Notes under the pieces: model-generated
What the model saw: the letters and a program-made list of their open reading frames with translations, nothing else
Databases searched by the model: none
What the model was told of the DNA's origin: nothing
Part shown: one piece after another, positions 36,601 to 47,469 of the stretch
How positions within the stretch are numbered: the stretch's first letter is position 1
Layout: every line of letters starts with the position of its first letter
Position numbers and translations under genes: made by a program
Assembly: GCA_944470555.2 (NCBI GenBank)
Contig: OX104134.1
Coordinates: 69,930,678-69,994,677, forward strand
Reading direction: 5' to 3'
Source of the DNA: Heterobilharzia americana
Lineage: Eukaryota > Platyhelminthes > Trematoda > Strigeidida > Schistosomatidae
Length of the DNA stretch: 64,000 nt

Positions 36601-38696
36601 TTTACAACACACCAGAACCTTTTTGAGTGATGGAAGCAGTTCACAGTTGACACAGTACTTGATAAGAGCGTGATTAAGAAGGAAAATGTTCACCCTCCCT
36701 GTCATATAGGGAACTCACAGAGCATGAAACCGGTTCTACGGCGGTATTAGCGATTACAGGCCGTCCTGTTCCACGTTCTCTTCAATAAGTTAAAAATGTC
36801 CCTGGGTAAACAAGCTCCCGCTGTCAATTTATGCCGAACTGCACACATACCTCCCAAGCGTCGACAGATCTGTTGAACGGTGGTTCGAGAACACTGCACA
36901 TGATGCCAGCGGCTATTACTGAGTTTGGAAACATAACGAAAGCCCTAAGCCTTGAGTTGCTGCCATCCGGCATTATATCAACACACCTCTACCTACCATA
37001 ACATTTACTTCAGATGTAGCCACAGGTGAAGTTATGCAACAGTTTTCGGGTGACAAAAGACAACTTTTGCCTTCTTACATCACTGGAACCCTAACAGTCT
37101 ATAGATGCCGAGTTTGAAGAGAATTACCTACGAATTACGTAGCAGTGAAGCGCTCCGGATATACGATTGCGTGGACACAGTTTGTAATATGTTCCAGCTA
37201 GAAGCCTTTAACACCGCATTTACCCACCGAGAGAAATTTGACAAGCAAAGTTCATTTGACAGTTCACTCGCATAACACAGCGAATCAGAGGCATTACTGA
37301 TGAAGCAATCGGTGCTTTATCTCGCGCCTACGTAAATGCTGTAGGTGACGATGTAAACGGTGCTGGCAACGGACGACGACCACAAGCAACTGAAAAGCAA
37401 TCCATGTGCTTCATTATTTCTTGAATGAATTATGTCTTACGAGCCGTTAACAATAGTTTGTAATCTACCTGGGGCAAAATACGCCCCAGTTTTTTTGCAC
37501 CTTTAGTTGAGATGACAGTTACTCTTCAAGATCAATTGTACTTTTCTTCCTGGCATTTCCTCCGAGATAAAGACAGCAACGAACTTGTTCACGGTGGTTC
37601 GTTCATCGCGGTCTTCAGCGTGCCACAGGTTGTCCAGGATGCAAAGGCGTAGTGATATAATTTTTAATGCCATCAGTTTCCACTACCATACAGTACGCAT
37701 AATCACCTAGATGTCATCTTTGAACCATTAATCTCATCAAACAGCTTCACTTATGTCTTGACATGCATGGAAACTTATGAGATGACCGGTGAGAATACAT
37801 TTGCCTGGCGCGTTTCCAGAAACTGTGATGATAAACATCATCCAAAACCCGATTCACAACTTTAGTGCCTAAAGTACCACTATCATGAAGAATCAGGCGC
37901 ATCATCTTGATGACTCTTGAGTTTGGGATTGTCCCTTGAAGTCTGTCATGTCACTTTTGCGGTAGAAGACTTTAAGAAACCCTCCTTCTATGTAAAGCGT
38001 GATGGTGAAACATGTTAACATATTAGCGCAGACTAAAAATGCAGTAACTTCACAGTTAGTTGGATGTGGAAATGATTTGCTAGTCTATGACCATATATTC
38101 TTCAGAGGTCTTTACCTGGTAGAATCCACTTGACATGGTCACCAGGGCTAACCCTGGGGTTATCGATCACAAGAAGATATTTAGAACAGTTTATTGGACA
38201 AATTAAACCGGAACAGACTGGCTGTACAACGCCCGACGCTGTTCGGAAGACCTTCAGCCCACATCCTGGCTTACTACCTTGATTGTTAAGAATATCATTC
38301 AATGTCTGGACACCCACATGACCGTCAAGGCATCGCTGTGGCGCACTTTGGAAACAGAACCTGTGGTCAGTATCCACCAAGTTACTAATCTACATACGCG
38401 ATTGTTACTGTAGCTGGATTCTTAGGAACCGTAGGCTACAAGCAAGTTGAATTTTGTGACCTGTCCGTCAAACAAGAAAAGACCATAAGGTTGAAAATAA
38501 AAAAATAAAAAGACACTCGAACTTTGGCTAAATGGTCTCCTAAGGCACCAGGAGGTGCTCTGAGTGGTGTAGACCCCGCTACAAACTGTGGTTAACCGCC
38601 CATAGACAGCCATCATGATCGGCATCTGCAAACAAAGAGTTCGGCCACCTATAAATATATGATTGAAAACATCTCGCCGAAAGTAGCTCTTAGAAT
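36601..38696 (+). other. Unidentified stretch with coding-like plus-strand fragments
   Basis: I cannot name this. On the plus strand three successive frames look coding: about 36965-37105 (TFTSDVATGEVMQQFSG, then DKRQLLPSYITGTLTVYRC), about 37108-37275 (MPSLKRITYELRSSEALRIY, then CVDTVCNMFQLEAFNTAF), and about 37266-37425 (ITDEAIGALSRAYVNAVG, then NGAGNGRRPQATEKQ), linked by frame changes. Composition differs from neighbouring introns (more GC, ordered codon use). It lies between a LINE and an LTR element. The minus frame at 38380-38102 (CGLKVFRTASGVVQPVC) may be a separate decayed piece. It could be an unfamiliar transposable element, a decayed gene, or captured foreign DNA. Confidence 0.35.
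37466..37498 (+). terminator. GC-rich hairpin followed by a T run
   Basis: CTGGGGC and GCCCCAG form a perfect 7-base stem around AAAATAC, followed directly by TTTTTTT, just after the last coding-like fragment of the unidentified stretch. The shape is that of a bacterial intrinsic terminator, or of a Pol III stop after a hairpin. Function is not established in this eukaryotic setting. Confidence 0.4.
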
Positions 38697-39040
38697 TTTA
38701 GGAATTGTCCTGGTGCGGACTTGACAGGCACAAAGACCAATCACCAATTATTCAGACTTGTTATGTACCCACGAGTACGAGACCAAGGAAGAACACGATG
38801 ACATAGTCGGATGGAATAGTGTATTTGGAAGGTTGTGCCAAAATACCGATATGTTCCGACTAACTGGCTAGAGAGTCAAATACGAGCAATGCAACGTAAC
38901 ACGACAGTGTGCCAAATGGCGAGGATGCTTGACCGGGTGCCTTCAGCTTAGCGAGTCCAGTTAAACTATCAAGGTCAGCATCAATGTCGAAAGTCGTCAA
39001 GCCCTAGGCTACTGATTTCAGGGAAGTGTGTGACGCTACA
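38697..39040 (-). mobile_element. 3' LTR of the gypsy element
   Basis: 344 bases; on the element's strand it starts TGTAGCGTCACA and ends CCTAAA. Over the 280 or so bases that can be compared with the right-hand copy (41341-41628) I see no difference by eye. It is preceded by a purine-rich tract. Confidence 0.85.
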
Positions 39041-39060
39041 GATCACTCCCCCCTAGTGGG
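39041..39060 (-). other. Polypurine tract
   Basis: On the minus strand AGGGGGGAGTGA lies immediately upstream of the 3' LTR start, the expected position of the plus-strand priming site in LTR retrotransposons. Confidence 0.7.
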
Positions 39061-39537
39061 TTCGTGAGGACCCTAAGACGATACCAGCCGGAAGTGAAAA
39101 TCCAGTGGTTCCTCCACTGGTAAAACTCTTCCGATGGGCTCACTGAGTAAACTGGCCCCTGGTTGTCTGAACTTATCCTAGGGTGTAGTGGCAATTAAAA
39201 AATAAAATACAATGAATCGAATCGGATGTCGATAGCAGTCCTCAGTTTCCTTTGACATTCCGTCCAGTGCTCGTTGCACCTGGAACGTAAATGAAAGTCT
39301 TTAATACCATGAAAACGTTTCGCAAAAGTGGGAATTATGTATGTACAAATATATCGAAAATAACGTTAACGCTTATTTTCACCGTTTTTATCTAAAAAGT
39401 TTCATTGCATAGTAATAAAGAAAGTGAGATAAAAAATGTACGAGGGGTTTCACATTTCTGGTAAATAAGAAAAATAGTGCCTCGGAAAAAAATATTGAAT
39501 TTAAAAAAGTATGGTTGGCACATCTTATTTCACACCA

Positions 39538-39720
39538 CTAAGTTGAATATGACTTTAAATACTCCGGGAACCTGACGGTTCGACCTGATCGTGTTTTCTG
39601 TTGCGCCGATGGTTGTTGCAACTGTGCATTACCAGGCACATCGTCAAGAGTTCCGATAATTGGGCTATCCACCGGTGTTGTTTTGGCTTTAGGCCTTCGA
39701 TAGTAATCGGTCGGACGTCA
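39538..39720 (-). pseudogene. Fusion of RT start and polyprotein C-terminal tail, with a stop
   Basis: Minus strand. The RT start ends in VPEKGSND and is followed in the same frame by TGA and then RPTDYYRRP. RTs of this clade read NDWRP here, so TGG appears to have become TGA. Within a few codons the frame passes into a tail that ends RSGRTVRFPEYLKSYST and a stop at 39538-39540, typical of the end of a CsRn1-type polyprotein. The deletion joint therefore lies near 39690-39710. Confidence 0.7.
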
Positions 39721-39900
39721 GTCGTTGCTACCCTTTTCGGGAACCATGTGCAATGGTGATGCCCAAGGGCTGTTTAACGGTTTGATAATGCCCAGTTCGA
39801 GCATGTGGTCGAATTCGCTCTTCGCCGTTTTGAGCTTATCGGGGGCTAAACGGCGCGCTTTGGATGCCACAGGTGGACCTGTGGTTGTGACGTGATGCAC
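39718..39900 (-). pseudogene. N-terminal fragment of gypsy reverse transcriptase
   Basis: 60 codons, VVHHVTTTGPPVASKARRLA, then KSEFDHMLELGIIKPLNSPW and ASPLHMVPEKGS. The HHV.T.GPPV, LAP.KL..AK.EF..ML..GII.PS.SPWASPLH blocks are the standard start of a gypsy RT palm. Everything after, including the YxDD site, is absent. The linker from protease to here changes frame. Confidence 0.8.
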
Positions 39901-39985
39901 AACATTGTTGATTATGCACGGCAGAGTGCTTCGGTTGTCGCAACTCTGGATATTTCTCCAAAACTGCTTGGTAGGACGCGTCCCC

Positions 39986-40396
39986 TCATTGTTTAGTTCT
40001 AACGATGGCTAAACTCGGACTTACATAGGTGGTGCCGCCAACAGATAACTTTGTGTTGTTATCTATCAGTCGTCGACGGCGAGCATCCACGAGTAGATCG
40101 TAATGGTTTAGCAAATCTATGCCAATGATTGGCATAGAAACGCCGGCAAGGAGGAAAATCCAGTGGATAGGTTTACGTAAACCTAAGTTGAGGTAGGCAT
40201 ACCGTCTCCCAAATGTAGCGATTGCCTTGCCGTTGGCTGCCTGAAGGTTGAAGGATGGGTCATTATGACGCTCCTGTGTCGTTGCGGGAAGAACGCTAGC
40301 TCCTGCGCCGGTGTCGACGAGGTAGCGGACTTTCGTTTTTATGCCGGTGACGTAGAGCAAACGGCTTTTTCCGCCGGCTACGGTTGCCGTGAGCAC
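39986..40396 (-). pseudogene. Retropepsin-like protease of the gypsy element
   Basis: Open frame of 136 codons with the aspartic protease active-site motif VDTGAGASVLPAT (residues about 31-43), an ANGKAIATFG flap region and IIGIDLLNHYDLLVDARRR toward the end. It overlaps the end of gag in a different frame, consistent with frameshift expression of Pol in this clade. The open frame itself looks intact, but the Pol behind it is broken. Confidence 0.85.
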
Positions 40397-41217
40397 GTGC
40401 CGGCGTGACCGTTTCCCGAGTTTGTGTCCTTCTTAAAACGGCATGGTTTGCGACATTTTCTGGCTTCCTCTCCGTAAGTATTATGAAACCAGTACCATTC
40501 AGGGTTTTCCACCCTGTTGGGTTTCGTTTTAGGGCTACCACGCGACTTGCTGCTATGCGCCAAGGTGCGTTTCTGTGAAGTGCTACGTGATCTAGGACTT
40601 CGAGATCGTAGCAACCGTCTCACAGAGTTGCACAACTTGGTCACCTCTGAATCCTGGCGCTCTGGTTTGTCGCAGATAGAATATACGTTGGAGACTGGTC
40701 TGCTGGATATCTCCAGTATTTTATCTGCCGAGGCTGCCAGGCCATCGAGTGAGACTGACGGCAGTGTCACCAACACGGTTTGCACCGGTTGTAGTAGTTT
40801 TGAGGGAAATAGTTCTCGGAAAAGGCCATTGTCAAATGTTCGTGCACCGATAACTTCTCGCATGCGTGTGAGGACTCCAGTAGCTGAGTGGCTGCCTAGC
40901 TTGATGTTACGAAGTAATTTGTCTAGGCTCTGGCGACCTGTGAGATCGCTTTTCTTCAGAAGTGTGGCCTCGGAAAGTGCATAAGGATGACTTAATTCAG
41001 GATTAAACATGTGTGCCGTAACATACCTGTTTAATTCCCGTGGTAGTGAACGCATGACAGCAAGAAATCGAGAATGAGGATCTGAGACGCCATGTTCTCG
41101 AAAATCAGCCTCGGCATACAGAAAACATGTTTCCGCATTGTCTGGCCAATATGGTACGAGTTGGATCGTGTTCGTAGTCAGTTTAATACGGATAAGCTTA
41201 GGAGTGTCGTCGGACAT
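40378..41217 (-). CDS. Gag protein of the gypsy element
   Basis: 279 codons starting MSDDTPKLIRIKLTTNT. The region PYWPDNAETCFLYAEADF and the following helical capsid part match the Gag of CsRn1/Boudicca-type elements (W....W....E..F). Near the C-terminus is the clade's unusual CHCC finger, read here as WYWFHNTYGEEARKCRKPCR: His and the last two Cys are present but the first Cys position is occupied by Tyr or Trp, so zinc binding is probably impaired. This is the only long intact frame of the element. The start is the first ATG, about 100 bases downstream of the primer site. Confidence 0.85.
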   Translation of the reverse strand: MSDDTPKLIRIKLTTNTIQLVPYWPDNAETCFLYAEADFREHGVSDPHSRFLAVMRSLPRELNRYVTAHMFNPELSHPYALSEATLLKKSDLTGRQSLDKLLRNIKLGSHSATGVLTRMREVIGARTFDNGLFRELFPSKLLQPVQTVLVTLPSVSLDGLAASADKILEISSRPVSNVYSICDKPERQDSEVTKLCNSVRRLLRSRSPRSRSTSQKRTLAHSSKSRGSPKTKPNRVENPEWYWFHNTYGEEARKCRKPCRFKKDTNSGNGHAGTCSRQP

Positions 41218-41317
41218 GAGAAAGTGTGGTAAATGTCATCGAAATGAAAACAACATACAAATATAAAATGGAACAGGCTCACCAATTCAATATCTGTTAT
41301 TGTTCGGGATATGTTAT

Positions 41318-41333
41318 CACATCGGGCTCACCA
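41318..41333 (-). other. Primer-binding site resembling tRNA-Trp
   Basis: On the element's strand TGGTGAGCCCGATGTG follows the 5' LTR directly. It resembles the complement of the 3' end of tRNA-Trp, the primer reported for CsRn1-type elements, with about two mismatches from memory of insect tRNA-Trp. Confidence 0.6.
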
Positions 41334-41628
41334 ATTTAGGATTTGTCCTGGTGCGGACTTGACAGGCACAAAGACCAATCACCAATTATTCAGACTTGTT
41401 ATGTACCCACGAGTACGAGACCAAGGAAGAACACGATGACATAGTCGGATGGAATAGTGTATTTGGAAGGTTGTGCCAAAATACCGATATGTTCCGACTA
41501 ACTGGCTAGAGAGTCAAATACGAGCAATGCAACGTAACACGACAGTGTGCCAAATGGCGAGGATGCTTGACCGGGTGCCTTCAGCTTAGCGAGTCCAGTT
41601 AAACTATCAAGGTCAGCATCAATGTCGA
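41334..41628 (-). mobile_element. 5' LTR of the gypsy element, cut by the gap
   Basis: The right-hand LTR copy, identical by eye to 38697-38990 over the visible part. About 50 bases at its outer end fall in the N gap, so its target-site duplication cannot be read. Confidence 0.85.
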
Positions 41629-42128
41629 NNNNNNNNNNNNNNNNNNNNNNNNNNNNNNNNNNNNNNNNNNNNNNNNNNNNNNNNNNNNNNNNNNNNNNNN
41701 NNNNNNNNNNNNNNNNNNNNNNNNNNNNNNNNNNNNNNNNNNNNNNNNNNNNNNNNNNNNNNNNNNNNNNNNNNNNNNNNNNNNNNNNNNNNNNNNNNNN
41801 NNNNNNNNNNNNNNNNNNNNNNNNNNNNNNNNNNNNNNNNNNNNNNNNNNNNNNNNNNNNNNNNNNNNNNNNNNNNNNNNNNNNNNNNNNNNNNNNNNNN
41901 NNNNNNNNNNNNNNNNNNNNNNNNNNNNNNNNNNNNNNNNNNNNNNNNNNNNNNNNNNNNNNNNNNNNNNNNNNNNNNNNNNNNNNNNNNNNNNNNNNNN
42001 NNNNNNNNNNNNNNNNNNNNNNNNNNNNNNNNNNNNNNNNNNNNNNNNNNNNNNNNNNNNNNNNNNNNNNNNNNNNNNNNNNNNNNNNNNNNNNNNNNNN
42101 NNNNNNNNNNNNNNNNNNNNNNNNNNNN
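41629..42128. other. Assembly gap of exactly 500 N
   Basis: A placeholder of standard size, so its true length is unknown. It begins inside a repeated LTR, a common reason for assembly breaks. Open frames reported across it are meaningless. Confidence 0.99.
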
Positions 42129-43539
42129 GATCATCATCATTTCATAAGAAAATTTGAAACAATGTCTGAAAATAAATTATTGAGGAGTGACTCATTTGTA
42201 TCCGCTAAAATACTAAGTAAGGAGTTCAGGTTACTGAGCGTATGATTTTTCTGAAGAACAAAGAAGTCCCTTGCTGGTTAGTGTGAACAAGCTTGGAACC
42301 TAGAACCAAAGCTTTCTCGAACCTTTTGATATTAAATATTAAGCACTACCTTGGTGAATCACATATTCTTCTAACTACTGTAAACCAGATACAGATTGGC
42401 ACTGAAGAGAGAATTGTATGGTATTTCTTATTTGCTTTGATTGGTTAGCATCAAACTAACGTTTTCCGTACAAAGTAATATGTGTTTATTGTTGAAAAAA
42501 ATTAATGATATATTGTTGGAGCACTGAAATGAAGCTAAAGAAGTGAAACGTAAGCTAGTAGTTGGATAGTAGTAAGAAGCAAACTGAATGGATTTATATC
42601 TCACTCACCGACTTAGTATTACACGTCCAACGAATTTTCAACAACACCCCTCTTAATTATGAATATACAATGAATGAATTTCGTGGCAGTTTATGTACCT
42701 TGTCATACAAAGCGTTAGTTGAAGGTTACAATTTACCATTTACAAGTCGGATTTTATGACTGCATTTGGTGAAGCTACTAGCTATCTAAAATATTCTCTT
42801 GAATACTAACTAAATCTTAGGAAATACTTCAACTCATTTCTGGAGATAACAAAAATGACCATATATTTCTCTTGAAGTTTTGTTTTTCCTCTCTGATATC
42901 TTTAATTTATTTTCTGAATCAAATACCATTGAAGTAAAAACCATTGCCAAAAGCATTTCACAGCTACTTAATACGATTGTTGCAACTTAGTAATAAGTTG
43001 AAACTTAGATGGGAATTCGACTCTGTGGCATTTCTGCCTGTCTAGTTTATGCTTCCTCTTCTGGGGGTTCTCCTACTGAAAATAAAGCAATAAACCCTGT
43101 ATTGAGATTTATTTTATTCTGGCTGTAAAATATTGCATCAAAATTACGGCTGAACCAATTGGCTGAATGGCTCAAGGTGTAGAACCACTCGTTTTTGAGA
43201 AACTTCATAGAATTATTATTAACTGTGTCACAACAAGAATTTCTAGTACCTACCACAAAGATATACTACGAGTGAGTGATAAATACCTACAACAGTGTAC
43301 TTACGAAATTGTTGAATAGCCTAATGAGCAGTGACAATGTGAACCCCAAAACTAAATAACATCTAAATATGAAGCAATAAATAAGGTGGTTGCTTGTCAT
43401 CATCAATTAGTGATGTAAACACAAATCAACTACATGTTTACGAGACAGGCAGTATTAACGATACGACATTCACAAATCATATTATAATTAAATTGAAGAA
43501 TAGAAACCTTATATTCTGCTTTAAAGGATGGAATGTTAC
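42129..43539. other. No supported gene
   Basis: AT-rich; the open frames at 42562-42759 and 43047-43256 have no recognised domain or splice context. Confidence 0.4.
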
Positions 43540-43720
43540 CTGTTTTTCAAGCTCAGTTAACAAGGATTCAACAACTCTTCATTTGTCAACGACATTCAAA
43601 AGTTTTTTGGATGAAATTTTTCTTCAGTACATCAAGTTTCTGGGTGTTTTCTTCGGTCGAAATCTTTCTTGCACCCTATCAGTACTCTCAAGGTGGTTCA
43701 GCGATGAAGTAGAACTATTT
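43540..43720 (-). pseudogene. Exon-like stretch with two in-frame TGA codons
   Basis: On the minus strand one frame reads SSLNHLESTDRVQERFRPK, KTPRNLMY, TGA, RKISSKKLLNVVDK, TGA, RVVESLLTELEKQ, then a consensus donor CAG/GTAACA at 43539. A possible acceptor (ataactaccag) lies near 43722. Composition is protein-like throughout, rich in K, R, E, L and suggestive of a coiled coil. Both stops have the context TGA AGA and each would be CGA (Arg) by a single C-to-T change. I do not recognise a family. It could be a decayed exon, a chance frame, or read errors. Confidence 0.3.
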
Positions 43721-44351
43721 GATCTGGTAGTTATTATGCAGTACAAAAATAAAACAAGTTTGGCTACTGAACTGTTGATTTATTAAATCATTATCATTAA
43801 ATAAGACAAATTTATATATTATGATTAGAACTAGATGAAACAAAAAAAATGACGTTTCAGCAGATGGAATGTAAACGGCAAACTGTTAAACATTTAGATC
43901 TACAAAACCAAAACTGTGTCTAGTACAATATACACATGTATAAGAAAGTATAACATAACTGAGTAATTATGAAACAATGTACAACTAATAAGGTGAGATT
44001 AGTATACGCAGTACATTTTAAGAAATAATATACTTAATCCTAATCAGACATTTATATGTGTAAATGTTAACCGAGAACCCTTTGATAAATATTTGCTAGG
44101 ATAAAAAGTGATGATTCCATTATCCCATGTTTAAAAGGGTGATTTAAGGTAAAACGCTAACATTTCGCTCCTGAAAAAGGTACTACTAACAATTTGTCAG
44201 TAGTAAAAAGAAAAAAATACTTAAATCAGTTAGAAACTTTCTTGGTGATGTAACTTGAAGCAGCATAAATGCTTTTTCATTGAAACTAAGACGGAAAAAA
44301 ACTCATAAAAAGTGTGGAAAGTTACGACAATATTTGTTATTTTCTAGCAGT

Positions 44352-46011
44352 TTATTGGCATATTTGATTAGGATTCAAACCTGAAGTCTGATTGTTTGTA
44401 CATCGATGGCTAGTTTCCAAATTAGCTGATGGTAGTACATAACGCGTAAACATAGCGTTCCGATAGATATCATGACTTTCATTCACAATGTTTGATGTTG
44501 ATGATATTGGTGACACTGATACTGGTGCATGCATTGGATAGGTTTCTGGCACAGAAGTGAGTTTACTTAGATTTGTCTGCCATTCAGATAATGTTGGATA
44601 TGTAATTGTTGATGTTGTCAGTGGAGTTGATTGTATTTGTGTAGTATTTGCAGTGCTATTTAAATCAGTTAAATGTGTAGAACTGTATACACTAGAATTC
44701 ATTTTCACCGCAGCAGCCATCATGGCGGCAGTTGGCAGAAATGAAAAATTATTTGAGTTACCAGACATCACAACTACAGGTTCATTAATATTCTGTTGAG
44801 AGTGAAATATTTGTTGATGATTTTGTTGGTAGTGAGTCAATGATCTGCCTAATGATTCGTCTAGTTTAGAATTTTGTTCAATTATTTTGCGATTATTATC
44901 ATTATCTGAAAAAAATTCACTCGTTTGTGAACTGATTAACTGAAAATTCTCATATTTTTTGGCAGTTATAGTATTCAATACTGAAGGTATAGATGAAGAT
45001 GATGACGATGACAACGGTAGTGGAAAAGTGATATTTGCATTAGTACGATCTAATGATCCGACAGTTTCGTTTGCATTAAAGTACGTGTCATTTTTTCGCA
45101 TAAAAGGGGGAATAAAACTATCAAAGTTTAAGTCATCTGTTAATTCTGAATCATGAATATTACTATTACTGACACTAGTACTATTAATGGTGTTGATATC
45201 ATAATCCCTACATATTGTATGATACTTTAAAGATTTATTTTCACCTGGAAGTGATAACTTAAAATAATCTTTAGTGTCTCTTAGTCTTCGTAAGGGATTA
45301 TTTATATCATGCAGTGAAAAGTGATTTGAATAAGTTTTACTCCCATCCTCAACACAATCATTATCAATACATGTGTTGGCTTTTATCAAAGGTAGATCAT
45401 TTATGTACTGAGATGAATGAATTGATTTACTGACAGTTGAACAGCATGACAAACTTGTCAATCCTGATGATGACTTGACTGTATTTCCCTCAAGGTTGTT
45501 ATTGTTTTCATTATTTAAAGATGCATTCAATTGTTGTAAACCTGTATCACGTAGTTGATTTGAACAATGCGTTAACGGAGTGAGTGGATTGTTAAAGTCA
45601 CTTTGTATGAATTTTGTTGACGATGATGATGATAATGAAGGTACAGAACTAATTTTTTCCCGAGATGAATTAAGACCAAGAAGATTTGAAGAACTGATTC
45701 CGTGGATTACTGATGAATATGTGTTTAACATATTCGATGCAGCAAAAGCTGCAGCACTAAGATCTGTAGAATGCGCATTGTTACTATCATTACTGTTGTT
45801 GTTGTTGTTGTTAGGATATTCGCAGTTATTGAAACTAGTTATCCATGATGGATTAGGTATCCCAACTGGAAATCCGATATGTAGATTTGTTCCACTCGCG
45901 TATGGATAGTATGAATTTGGATAAGGTGATCCATTGTTAGTGGTGTAGAGCGATTTAACTGGATATGTCTCTGAAAGGGCAGTAGAATAATTATAAATAC
46001 AATCCACATCA
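44352..46011 (-). CDS. Pitx-class homeobox protein, C-terminal low-complexity region
   Basis: 551 codons open to a TAA at 44352-44354, in a frame one base out of register with the preceding exon part. It is Ser-, Asn- and Thr-rich with homopolymer runs (a stretch of six Asn, ten-odd Ser), GSPYPNSYYPYASGTN near the start and LPTAAMMAAAVKMNSS further on. This fits a large disordered transactivation region of a flatworm homeodomain protein. I could not find the short C-terminal OAR motif that vertebrate Pitx proteins carry. The frame step at about 46012-46014 falls in a run of three A on the coding strand: one missing A would restore a continuous frame, reading ITE then NDVDCIYNYS. A small intron cannot be excluded. 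Confidence 0.8.
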
Positions 46012-46363
46012 TTTCGGTTATTTGTAAATAAGAAAATGCTGGACTAAAAATATTTGGACTGGTTCTGCTTGACAAACTTGGCACTATCTGATCATATGAA
46101 TTCGATGCAATTGGGTAGGCGTTACGGCAATTATTAACTGAAGAATTTTGAAAATAGGTGATTTGTGGTTGAGTAAATGCTAAAGCTGCGTTTGATATCT
46201 GATTTGGTCCCACTGTAGGGAAACCATTTCCAAGTCCACTGGATACTTGACCAACTCCTGCACGAATTAGAGGAACAAATGGATTAGTGAGCGTTCCACG
46301 CAGCACAACATCTAAGTGTCGTTCACGTTTCCTCCATTTCGCTCGGCGATTTTTGAACCATAC
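46012..46363 (-). CDS. Pitx-class homeobox protein, exon with homeodomain recognition helix end
   Basis: Acceptor tttttcacag at 46364; the exon opens with VWFKNRRAKWRKRERHLDV, residues 47-60 of the homeodomain and beyond. Lys at homeodomain position 50 (WFKN) is the hallmark shared by Pitx, Otx and Gsc types, and WRKRER is Pitx-like. It then continues RGTLTNPFVPLIRAGVGQ and a Ser/Asn/Pro-rich stretch to about 46012, where the frame breaks. Pitx proteins are nuclear transcription factors that bind TAATCC-type sites; in planarians Pitx is known to act in serotonergic neurons. Confidence 0.9.
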
Positions 46364-47469
46364 CTGTGAAAAAGTATATATATATTTTTTTTAATGAGTT
46401 AGAACTGCTCAAAAAGAAGAAGAATATAAACAGGGGGGAATGTTTTATGATTTGCCTATAACATGTTTTAAGTTTGCTCAAGTGGTTAAGAAAGGAAGAA
46501 AACTCCAGCTGACACTGATTCAAAATATTTATATTTTCCACCCAATTGATTGCTGAAAAAGGGACTTATATTCCACCTACATTAAGTACTTGTAACTGAG
46601 AGCCTAAGATTCCCAATAGATGTGGTGCAGTTTTCACTTGGATGGGTACAAACCAGACACCAGCCTTCTCGTATAATTGGATATTTATGTCGATTGATGC
46701 ATATATTGGCTACCCTGTAATGAATTTGTAATTTGTTCTTAGCTAACGCTTTCGGATGATGAACATGCCATATTGTACAAACAACTCACATTTACTTTTA
46801 GGGTTGAACAGCATAAAAAGTTTTACCCATCTGTTTTATCAACATAGATCATAAATTGTTCGAAACACTAACTGTGAGGTAACAAAATATGTCCGAATGA
46901 AATCATGAGTTTTTAAACTACCTTCTTTATCTTCTTTTGAATTCAAGGTTTTGTCATCATTCACTGTTAAGTAAATGATTGAAGACATCTTTACAGGCCT
47001 GGTGACTTCACCCCGTATATGTGATTTTAACTAGTTTGCAACCATTTAGTTCATTTTATGTGGAAAATCTCTGAAATTTTACTTGAGCAAAGTACAAATA
47101 TTGTCATTTGATTGGTTTTTACTCTGTTCCAGATATTCAACCAGAATGTTTTGGTTGACTCGTCCGTTTTTATTCTCAGTTTATTATCATATCAGTTGAG
47201 TTAATTACATTTTATACGAGAAAAGTAAGCACTACTTGCATCATAAACTAGTGTCATTTAGACAAGGAATAAAAACAAAAAGAGTGCAGTAAATAGTCAC
47301 TTTAATCTTACCCGCATAAGTCAACAACATCATTATTGGTAGAAAAGCCTTGACCAAATGTGAGAATAGAATCTAAGCACTACGTCAGATTATAACTCCA
47401 AATAAGATGTTTATTCGGTACAGTATACAGTGAATCATTTGTTTATGAACATTGAATTGTGCCCAAAAA

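Larger units (their letters stand above)
38697..41628 (-). mobile_element. CsRn1/Boudicca-like Ty3/gypsy LTR retrotransposon, internally deleted
   Basis: Minus-strand element running into an assembly gap at its 5' LTR. Order: 5' LTR (from the gap to 41335), tRNA-Trp-like primer site, gag (41217-40378), protease (40396-39986), the N-terminal tip of reverse transcriptase, then a direct jump to the polyprotein's C-terminal tail (39538), polypurine tract and 3' LTR. The RT core, RNase H and integrase are missing, so about 2 kb or more is deleted compared with a complete element of this clade. Near-identical LTRs suggest recent movement, which would have needed enzymes from an intact relative. Confidence 0.85.

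Noticed and set aside
41619..42245. Long open frames across the N gap
   Set aside because: They consist of X residues from 500 undefined bases.
44557..45909. Plus-strand open frames opposite the Pitx-class C-terminal exon
   Set aside because: Antisense shadows of a Ser/Asn-rich coding region; runs of D and L are simply complements of Ser/Asn repeats.
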